Shown here in pieces: positions 1-4,867 of a stretch of DNA of 11,501 bases. The position numbers were made by a program, and so were the translations under genes. The stretch is from positions 1 to 11,501 of the forward strand of contig JAEWFB010000432.1 of assembly GCA_023389095.1 (NCBI GenBank), in the 5' to 3' direction. The notes under the pieces were generated by a model. That model was not told the DNA's origin, ran no database searches, and saw nothing but the letters and a program-made list of their open reading frames with translations. Numbering within the stretch: the first letter of the stretch is position 1; each line of letters starts with the position of its first letter. The DNA comes from Actinomycetes bacterium (GTDB taxonomy: Bacteria; Actinomycetota; Actinomycetes; Actinomycetales; Dermatophilaceae).

Positions 1-57
1 AGCCTGGGCAGGGTGCGCCCGGCCGAGGACGCGGTCGGGGCGGTGGGTCGCCCGTGA
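1..57 (+). CDS. C-terminal end of an unidentified upstream gene (partial)
   Basis: Frame 1 is open from the window edge to a TGA at 55-57 and encodes the last 18 residues, SLGRVRPAEDAVGAVGRP. The stop overlaps the GTG start of the next gene (GTGA, 54-57), the usual sign of translational coupling, so this is probably the preceding member of the same polysaccharide operon. The tail is too short and low in information to assign a family. Confidence 0.6.
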   Translation, partial: SLGRVRPAEDAVGAVGRP

Positions 58-1325
58 ACCCGTCCGCCGGTCCGGGTCTGCAGGGGCAGGCGAGCCACGC
101 AGCCGCTCGACCGGGCGGCACGAGCCAGGTCCGCACCAGCGCCGCCCGGCTGCCCCGCCTCGTGCTCCTGGCGTGGGCGGCCTTGTTCTTCAACGTCCTG
201 ACGCCCGGGGGCAGCGCCACGGTCCTGCCGATTCCCTACTCCATGGGGCAGGCCATGGCCCAGGGGTCGCTGCTCCTGTCGCTGCTGCTCGCGCTCCTCG
301 CCAACCCGCGGCTCGTGGTCCGGCCGACGCTCTTCCTCGTGCTCATGTCGACCATGGCGGTCGCCGCGCTCGCGGTGAGCCTGCACAGCGAGTTCTTCGT
401 CGGCTCCACCTACCGCGCCGTCCGCCTGCTCGGGTTCGTGGCGTGCCTGTGGCTGCTGACGCCGTGGTGGGGCCGGTCCGACCTCGTGCTGCTCCGGTGC
501 CACCGCGTGTGCCTCGGTGCCCTCGTCGCCTCGGTCGTGGTCGGGCTGGCGCTGTCACCGGGCAAGGCCTACGGCGCCAACGGACGGCTCGGCGGAGCCC
601 TCTGGCCGATCCCGCCGACGCAGGTGGCGCACTACGCGGCCGTGCTGCTCGGCACGTCGGCGATCCTCTGGATGTGCCGGATCATCACCGGGCGCCATGC
701 CCTGCTGTACATCGTCGTCACCATGGGGGTCCTCGTGGGCACCCACACGCGAACGGCATTGCTGGCACTCGTGATCGGTCTGGTCGTGGCTGCGGGAAGC
801 CTCTTCCTCGGTCACGCCAGGGTGCGCAAGACCGCCGTGTGGACGCTCGCGGCCGGGCTGGCCGCCGCGGCCCTGTTCGCCGGTCCCGTCATCGACTGGC
901 TCTCGCGAGGCCAGTCCGCCGAGGATGCGGCACAGCTCACGGGTCGGACCAAGGTGTGGGACTCGGTGAGCCAGACCGGCCGTCCCCTGGTGCGGGAGAT
1001 CTTCGGGAACGGGCTGTCCAACAAGTCGTTCGACGGGCTGCCCGTCGACAGCGGGTGGGTGGCGACGTTCGTCGACCTGGGGTGGCTGGGCATCGCCATC
1101 CAGACCAGCCTGCTCCTGCTGCTGCTGCTCATGGCCATCACGCGCGCCCGGGGCCCCCGGCGCGCGCTGGCACTCTTCCTCATCCTCTACTGCGTGGTGG
1201 CCTCGATCACCGAGACCGGGCTGGGAGACGCCTCGCCGTACCTGCTCGACCTCGTGGTCGCGGCCTCCCTGCTCGTGGGACCGCCTCGGCGGAGCGGGTG
1301 GGCGACCCGACCCACCCTGAGGTGA
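54..1325 (+). CDS. O-antigen ligase/polymerase-like polytopic membrane protein
   Basis: Encodes 423 residues with about 11 or 12 hydrophobic segments (roughly 34-50, 66-84, 92-110, 122-138, 152-168, 190-210, 214-229, 233-252, 260-280, 335-360, 369-386, 395-409). The layout fits the Wzy_C/O-antigen ligase superfamily. The THTRTALLAL stretch (230-239) begins the typical Wzy_C segment. It is followed by an extracytoplasmic loop with TGRTKVW (296-302) and a glycine/serine-rich turn, then DSGWVATFVDLGWLGI (332-347), which resembles the family's conserved 'gly-xx-glu/asp-x-gly-xx-gly' helix. The family joins or polymerises lipid-linked glycans outside the membrane; whether this one is a polymerase, a ligase or a teichuronic/capsule-type enzyme cannot be told from sequence. 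The GTG start at 54 overlaps the previous stop. The first 33 residues are polar and Arg/Ala/Gly-rich, so the true start could be slightly downstream, although no other start with a clear ribosome site was seen. The methyltransferase follows after 26 bases. Confidence 0.8.
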   Translation: MNPSAGPGLQGQASHAAARPGGTSQVRTSAARLPRLVLLAWAALFFNVLTPGGSATVLPIPYSMGQAMAQGSLLLSLLLALLANPRLVVRPTLFLVLMSTMAVAALAVSLHSEFFVGSTYRAVRLLGFVACLWLLTPWWGRSDLVLLRCHRVCLGALVASVVVGLALSPGKAYGANGRLGGALWPIPPTQVAHYAAVLLGTSAILWMCRIITGRHALLYIVVTMGVLVGTHTRTALLALVIGLVVAAGSLFLGHARVRKTAVWTLAAGLAAAALFAGPVIDWLSRGQSAEDAAQLTGRTKVWDSVSQTGRPLVREIFGNGLSNKSFDGLPVDSGWVATFVDLGWLGIAIQTSLLLLLLLMAITRARGPRRALALFLILYCVVASITETGLGDASPYLLDLVVAASLLVGPPRRSGWATRPTLR

Positions 1326-1351
1326 GGAACCGCAACGTCAAGGAGGCGCTC

Positions 1352-2218
1352 ATGAACGAGACCGACGTCCAGACCTTCTGGAACGCCCATCCGTGCGGTG
1401 ACCACATCGTCGGTGGGCTGCACGGCGACTTCGCCGACGACTACGACGCGTTCTTCACCGCCTACGACTCCTGGCGATACCAGCAGGAGGGCCACATCCT
1501 CGGGTGCCTCGACCAGGACGACTGGCGTGGCCGGGACGTGCTGGAGATCGGCCTGGGACAGGGAGCGGAGTCCGAGCAGCTGATCCGCCGAGGGGCTCGC
1601 TGGTCGGGCCTCGACCTGACGCCGGAGTCGGTCGACCGAGTGCGCGCACGACTGGCGCTGCGAGACCTTCCCCACGAAGGCCTTCGTCAAGGCTCGGTGC
1701 TCCAGATCCCTTGGGGGGACAGCCAGTTCGACACAGTCTTCAGCCACGGCGTCCTGCACCACGTGCCGGACATCCGGGCCGCCCAGACCGAGATCCACCG
1801 CGTGCTCCGACCCGGCGGGACCCTCGTGGCGATGCTCTACGCGCGACGCTCGCTCAACTACCAGGTCAGCATCCGGGTGGTCCGCCGCGCGGCCCTCGCG
1901 CTGGCCTACCCGCTGCGTGGGACGCGGGTCACCGCGAACGAGGGCATGCTGCACCAGCACCTGCAGAACGCGGAGCACGTCGGGCTGAGGAGATACCTCC
2001 GTCTCGACGAGTTCACCCATCGGAACACCGACGGACCCCTCAACCCGTACGCGAGGGTCTACTCCCTGTCCGACGTGGCCCGGGACTTCCCCGACTTCCA
2101 GCTGGTGCGGCACACCCAGAGGTACCTGCACGCTCCGCCGCTGCCCATCGCCGGCCTGCCCCTGCCGGAGCAGCTGGTGGGCTGGCACCTCTGGGTCTGG
2201 CTCAGGGCGAAGACGTGA
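1352..2218 (+). CDS. Class I SAM-dependent methyltransferase (Methyltransf_11/25 type)
   Basis: Encodes 288 residues. The start is fixed by an excellent ribosome site, AAGGAGG at 1340-1346, five bases before ATG 1352. The same frame stays open far upstream, but that stretch is only the shadow of the preceding gene. SAM-binding motif I is VLEIGLGQG (63-71) and the acidic post-I strand is WSGLDLTPES (84-93). Motif IV is FDTVFSHGVLHHVPD (126-140) and the post-IV strand is LRPGGTLVAML (152-162). The N-terminus (FWNAHPCGDH, 9-18) resembles methyltransferases often found in polysaccharide and secondary-metabolite clusters. The C-terminal third (about 165-288) is a variable cap that probably binds the acceptor, with a Tyr/His/Arg-rich stretch near 197-237. 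The acceptor is unknown; a sugar, nucleotide sugar or lipid carrier is plausible from the context. It is the last gene of the first operon; no strong terminator follows it. Confidence 0.88.
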   Translation: MNETDVQTFWNAHPCGDHIVGGLHGDFADDYDAFFTAYDSWRYQQEGHILGCLDQDDWRGRDVLEIGLGQGAESEQLIRRGARWSGLDLTPESVDRVRARLALRDLPHEGLRQGSVLQIPWGDSQFDTVFSHGVLHHVPDIRAAQTEIHRVLRPGGTLVAMLYARRSLNYQVSIRVVRRAALALAYPLRGTRVTANEGMLHQHLQNAEHVGLRRYLRLDEFTHRNTDGPLNPYARVYSLSDVARDFPDFQLVRHTQRYLHAPPLPIAGLPLPEQLVGWHLWVWLRAKT

Positions 2219-2223
2219 GGAAC

Positions 2224-2237
2224 GGGACGAATGTCCC
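2224..2237 (+). promoter_or_regulatory. GGGAC-N4-GTCCC palindrome, DevR/DosR-box-like
   Basis: A perfect inverted repeat, GGGAC GAAT GTCCC, six bases after the methyltransferase stop. Its half-sites and 4-base spacer match the GGGAC-N4-GTCCC core known for NarL/DevR(DosR)-family response regulators in actinobacteria. A second, degenerate half-site (GGGACTTGCC) begins at 2286, and such regulators often bind in pairs. Alternative: a 5-bp RNA hairpin acting as a weak terminator or 3' end of the methyltransferase mRNA. It has no T run, which argues against an intrinsic terminator. Confidence 0.3.
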
Positions 2238-2326
2238 TTGTGGGCAACGCTGCTCACTGATCGTGAACCGTGGCCGCACGGGCGAGGGACTTGCCGGATA
2301 GCGCCTCGCACGGCGGTCGAAGTACC

Positions 2327-2332
2327 TAGCAT
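2327..2332 (+). promoter_or_regulatory. Putative -10 element (TAGCAT) of the heptose operon
   Basis: TAGCAT resembles the actinobacterial housekeeping -10 (TAnnnT, often TAGRRT) and stands out in an otherwise GC-rich stretch. The predicted transcription start is about 2339, immediately before the three-way-junction sequence. No good -35 hexamer is visible 16-18 bases upstream, so the promoter may be weak or activator-dependent. It is the best candidate promoter in the 293-base gap. Confidence 0.35.
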
Positions 2333-2340
2333 GAAAACCG

Positions 2341-2395
2341 GGAGTCCGGGGGGCCGCGACCTGCGGCCCCAGCCACTGGGGGGTGGCTGGACTCC
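2341..2395 (+). ncRNA. Candidate structured leader RNA: compact three-way junction
   Basis: The closing stem P1 pairs GGAGTCC (2341-2347) with GGACTCC (2389-2395). Inside it, hairpin P2 pairs GGGGCCGC (2350-2357) with GCGGCCCC (2363-2370) around a 5-base loop GACCT. Hairpin P3 pairs AGCCAC (2371-2376) with GTGGCT (2383-2388) around a 6-base loop TGGGGG. P2 abuts P3 and P3 abuts P1 with no unpaired base; only GG (2348-2349) joins P1 to P2. That gives 21 Watson-Crick pairs in 55 bases with no mismatch. It lies just after the proposed transcription start and nine bases before a strong Shine-Dalgarno sequence. It does not match any riboswitch consensus I can recall; in particular the GEMM-type c-di-GMP signature is absent. 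Function is inferred from architecture only. Confidence 0.5.
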
Positions 2396-2403
2396 ACCAG
2401 TCT

Positions 2404-2410
2404 GGGGAGG
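2404..2410 (+). promoter_or_regulatory. Shine-Dalgarno site of leader ORF, can be sequestered
   Basis: GGGGAGG lies nine bases before ATG 2420 and is among the strongest ribosome sites in the window. Its core GGAG (2406-2409) can pair with CTCC (2392-2395), which is part of the 3' strand of the P1 stem. The helix extends by CCA (2397-2399) with TGG (2403-2405) across a bulged A2396 and a GTC loop. P1 formation and this sequestering hairpin exclude each other, as in translational riboswitch expression platforms. Confidence 0.45.
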
Positions 2411-2419
2411 AAAACGGGG

Positions 2420-2515
2420 ATGACGCGTGATCAGGGGGGGGGAGTGGTCATGCTCCGGCAGGCCACTCGGAGGATGCACCGGCGGGGTGTCATGACCGGG
2501 CGAGGTGCACGGTGA
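2420..2515 (+). CDS. Small leader ORF (31 aa) coupled to the heptose fusion gene
   Basis: ATG 2420 follows GGGGAGG (2404-2410), a better ribosome site than that of the enzyme gene itself. The product starts MTRDQGGGVVMLRQATRR and ends RGAR; it has 31 residues, eight of them Arg, and no membrane segment or recognisable domain. The TGA at 2513-2515 overlaps GTG 2512-2514 of the GmhB-GmhA gene (GTGA), so ribosomes ending here could restart on the enzyme. The enzyme's own site (GAGG, 2502-2505) is weak and can be masked by TGCACC (2475-2480) pairing with GGTGCA (2504-2509). Translation of the leader ORF would open that hairpin. A regulatory leader peptide is the simplest reading. The alternative is that the G run is one base short in this sequence and the ORF is really the N-terminus of the enzyme. 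Confidence 0.45.
   Translation: MTRDQGGGVVMLRQATRRMHRRGVMTGRGAR
2434..2442 (+). repeat. Homopolymer run of nine G within the leader ORF
   Basis: Nine consecutive G encode Gly6-Gly8 of the leader ORF (with the preceding CAG and following A). Runs of this length are prone to slippage in vivo and to length errors in sequencing. Adding one G would put ATG 2420 in frame with the GmhB-GmhA gene: reading from 2443 in that frame shows no stop before 2512. The result would be a 31-residue N-terminal extension. With nine G the frame ends at the TGA of 2513-2515. Confidence 0.6.
2443..2467 (+). other. Hairpin with UCCG tetraloop inside the leader ORF
   Basis: AGTGGTC (2443-2449) pairs with GGCCACT (2461-2467) with one G-U wobble. 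After a bulged A2450, TGC (2451-2453) pairs with GCA (2458-2460) around the loop TCCG. The C(UCCG)G top belongs to the very stable UNCG tetraloop class. It lies directly after the G run, where a stable hairpin could slow ribosomes or polymerase. It is read by eye with no covariation evidence. Confidence 0.35.
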
Positions 2516-3717
2516 CGGGCCGGCGAGGGGTGCTGCTGGACCGCGACGGCACCATCAACGTCGACCACGGGTACGTCGGCGCCGTCGAGGACGTCCACTT
2601 CCTCGAGGGTGCCATCGAGGCGATCGCACGTCTCAACGCAGCGGGGATCCCCGTTGCGGTGGTGTCGAACCAGGCGGGCGTGGCACGCGGGATGTACGAG
2701 CTGGCCGACGTGGACCTCGTGCACAAGCACATGTCCGCCGAGATGGCCCAGCTCGGGGCCCACGTGGATGCGTGGTTCTTCTGTCCGTACCACCCCGACG
2801 GGGTCGTCTCGTCGTTCGCGAGGGTCAGCCAGGACCGCAAGCCGGCGCCCGGGATGGCGCTGGCCGCGGCCACCGCGCTCGACCTCGACCTGTCCACCTC
2901 GTGGGTCGTCGGCGACCGTGAGAGCGACGTCGGGCTGGCCCGTGCGGTCGGCGCCAGAGCGTTCCTCATCGACCGGGACGGCGACACCGTGGGCGCCGCG
3001 GACGTGAGCGTCGTGCCCGACCTGGCGTCGGCCGTCGAGCACATCCTCACCGAGCACGTGCGGTCCGCCGCCCCGACGGCGACGTCCCCGGCGCGGCCGA
3101 CGTTCCCCGAGAGCCGGTTCGCCGACGCAGGTGCGTTCGCGAGCGCCTACGCGGACGAGCTGTCGCGTGCCATGGCGTCGGTCGACCGGGCCCAGGTGCA
3201 GGCCGCCGCCCGGCTGCTCGGTGCCGCGTACGACCGCGGGGCGACGGTCTTCTCGTGCGGCAACGGGGGATCGGCGTCCATCGCGAACCACTTCCAGTGC
3301 GACCACGTCAAGGGCGTCCGCGTCGGGACCGACCTGCTGACGAGGGTCTACAGCCTGAGCACCAACATGGAGATCCTCAGCGCCATCGCCAACGACAACG
3401 GCTACGAGAACGTCTTCGACTTCCAGCTGCAGTCGCAGGCCCGGCCCGGCGACGTGCTCGTCGCGGTGTCCTCGTCGGGCCGGTCGCCCAACATCGTGCG
3501 GGCCCTCGAGTGGTGTGCCGGCAACGGCGTGAAGGCCGTCGCGTTGACGGGTTTCACGGGAGGGCCGGCTCGCGACCTGGCGACCGTCTCGATCCACGTG
3601 GACTCGCTCAACTACGGTGTCGTCGAGGACTCGCACCAGGCCTGCATGCACCTGCTCGCCCAGTACGTCCGCCAGTCGAGGATGTCGGCGAATGACGTTG
3701 CGGCGACAGTCTTCTGA
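2512..3717 (+). CDS. gmhB-gmhA: Bifunctional HAD phosphatase-SIS isomerase, GmhB-GmhA-type heptose enzyme
   Basis: Encodes 401 residues: two enzymes in one chain. Residues 1-185 are a HAD-IIIA phosphatase of the heptose-bisphosphate type, with LLDRDGT (8-14; nucleophile D10, acid D12), VSNQAGVARG (51-60), the lysine of DRKPAPGM (K110) and VVGDRESDVG (132-141). After a Pro/Ala/Thr linker (about 185-200) comes a SIS domain like sedoheptulose-7-phosphate isomerase, with SCGNGGSAS (248-256), the GDVLVAVSSSGRSPN segment (313-327) and EDSHQACMH (372-380), whose H375 aligns with the catalytic His of E. coli GmhA. The proposed role is making heptose 7-phosphate and removing the 7-phosphate from the bisphosphate. 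Oddities: of the Cys/His zinc ligands of GmhB only the CPYH side (91-94) remains, because the CxC pair is Ser106/Asp108. The GmhA catalytic Glu is Asp264. GTG 2512 is the only start in frame after the TGA at 2428. The reaction order implies a kinase that is not encoded here. Confidence 0.8.
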   Translation: MTGRRGVLLDRDGTINVDHGYVGAVEDVHFLEGAIEAIARLNAAGIPVAVVSNQAGVARGMYELADVDLVHKHMSAEMAQLGAHVDAWFFCPYHPDGVVSSFARVSQDRKPAPGMALAAATALDLDLSTSWVVGDRESDVGLARAVGARAFLIDRDGDTVGAADVSVVPDLASAVEHILTEHVRSAAPTATSPARPTFPESRFADAGAFASAYADELSRAMASVDRAQVQAAARLLGAAYDRGATVFSCGNGGSASIANHFQCDHVKGVRVGTDLLTRVYSLSTNMEILSAIANDNGYENVFDFQLQSQARPGDVLVAVSSSGRSPNIVRALEWCAGNGVKAVALTGFTGGPARDLATVSIHVDSLNYGVVEDSHQACMHLLAQYVRQSRMSANDVAATVF

Positions 3718-3721
3718 CAAC

Positions 3722-4867
3722 ATGCGGGTCGCGATCAACCTGCTGACCGACGACCCGGGCAACCCGTCCGGGGCCCATTGGTTCTGGACCCGGGTCATCC
3801 GCGAGATGGCGGGCATGCTCGCCGAGGGCGAGGAGCTCGCGCTGGTCGTCGGCCGGCGGTCGAAGGGCATGCACCAGGGCTACGGCCGCGGCGTCCGGTA
3901 CCTCACCTTCCCGTGGTCGAACGAGCGCCGGAACCTGCGCACGCTGAGCGAGCAGGCGTACGCGCCGGTGCGGCTGCCCCTGGCCGGCGTCGACGTGTTC
4001 AGCACGCTCATCGCCCCGCTCGTCCGACCGGCCCCCGGCGTCGTCGCGCACATCAAGACGATGCACGTCTTCACGGCACCGGAGTCCGTGAACCCGGCGG
4101 TGCGGCTCTACCGGTCCATCGGCTACCCGCACACGGCCAAGGCCGCCGACGCGATCATCCTCAACTCGCAGAGCCTGCGGACCGAGGTGCTGAGGTACCT
4201 CGACGTCGACCCGGCCAAGCTGCGGATGATCCCCGAGGCCGTCGACCACGAGGTGTTCCGGCCGGGTGACCCCGTCGAGGCCGCCACCCGGCTGCGCGCG
4301 CGGTACGGCGTCGCTCGGCCGTTCGTCCTCTTCGTCTCCTCGCTGTGGCCCTACAAGAACTGCGACGGCCTGATCCGCGCGTTCGCGGCCGCACGCCCCC
4401 ACCTCGACGGTCACGGCCTCGTCGTGGTCGGCCCGGGCCGCGACACCGCGTACGCCGCGCGGCTGCGGTCGCTCGCCGAGTCGCTCGGCGTCGGCGACGA
4501 CGTCACCTGGGTCGGCGGCGTGTCGCTCGAGGAGACGGTCGACTTCTACCGCGCCGCAGACGTCTTCGTGTACCCCTCGCACAACGAGACGTTCGGCCTG
4601 CCGCTCCTCGAGGCCATGGCGTGCGGCTGTCCGGTGGTGACCTCCGACCGCACGGCGATGCCCGAGACCGCCGGCGGGGCCGCCGTGCTCGCGGACCCCG
4701 ACGAGCCGGACTCCATCGCGTCGGCGATCCTGACCGCCCTGGCGGAGGCCGAGGCGCTGCGCCCCCGGGGCCTCCAGCGGGCCGGCGAGTTCACCTGGCG
4801 CCACACGGCCAAGCGGACGCTCGAGGTGTACCGCGAGGTGCACGCGAACCGGAGGGGGAGGCGATGA
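3722..4867 (+). CDS. Glycosyltransferase, GT-B fold, GT4-like
   Basis: Encodes 381 residues from ATG 3722, four bases after the preceding stop. The frame stays open further upstream with ATGs at 3692 and 3617. I chose 3722 because MRVAINLLTDDPGNPSGAHW is a normal start for this family and earlier residues look like shadow of the upstream gene; 3692 remains possible, as a GAGG lies 11 bases before it. The N-domain covers about 1-175. The linker NSQSLRTEVLRYL (148-160) and MIPEAVDHEVF (169-179) are typical of family GT4. In the C-domain, FVSSLWPYKNCDGLIRAF (204-221) starts the nucleotide-sugar half, and VVVGPGRD (234-241) and HNETFGLPLLEAM (287-299) follow. The last contains the donor-binding E-x7-E pair, E289 and E297. 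There is no signal peptide; it probably works on the cytoplasmic side of the membrane. Donor and acceptor are unknown, and an NDP-heptose or NDP-6-deoxysugar made by neighbours is plausible. Its stop overlaps the next start (ATGA, 4864-4867). Confidence 0.88.
   Translation: MRVAINLLTDDPGNPSGAHWFWTRVIREMAGMLAEGEELALVVGRRSKGMHQGYGRGVRYLTFPWSNERRNLRTLSEQAYAPVRLPLAGVDVFSTLIAPLVRPAPGVVAHIKTMHVFTAPESVNPAVRLYRSIGYPHTAKAADAIILNSQSLRTEVLRYLDVDPAKLRMIPEAVDHEVFRPGDPVEAATRLRARYGVARPFVLFVSSLWPYKNCDGLIRAFAAARPHLDGHGLVVVGPGRDTAYAARLRSLAESLGVGDDVTWVGGVSLEETVDFYRAADVFVYPSHNETFGLPLLEAMACGCPVVTSDRTAMPETAGGAAVLADPDEPDSIASAILTALAEAEALRPRGLQRAGEFTWRHTAKRTLEVYREVHANRRGRR

Noticed and set aside
173..1351. Long N-terminal extension of the methyltransferase frame
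   Set aside because: This part lies inside the membrane-protein gene in another frame and is low-complexity Arg/Pro. The AAGGAGG site and ATG 1352 give a normal methyltransferase N-terminus.
2224..2240. Intrinsic terminator after the methyltransferase gene
   Set aside because: The stem is only five pairs and is followed by TTGTGGG, not a T run; a regulator-binding palindrome explains it at least as well.
2341..2395. c-di-GMP (GEMM) riboswitch
   Set aside because: A leader structure in front of polysaccharide genes suggested it, but the conserved GEMM core (GGGACGCAAAGC-like segment) and its tetraloop-receptor layout are absent.
2331..2423. A 30-codon ORF (starts MKTGSPGG) whose TGA overlaps ATG 2420
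   Set aside because: It has only a weak GAAG-like site, its ATG lies before the predicted transcription start, and its Gly/Pro-rich product is what the three stems would encode by chance. The ATGA overlap with the leader ORF keeps it as a minor alternative.
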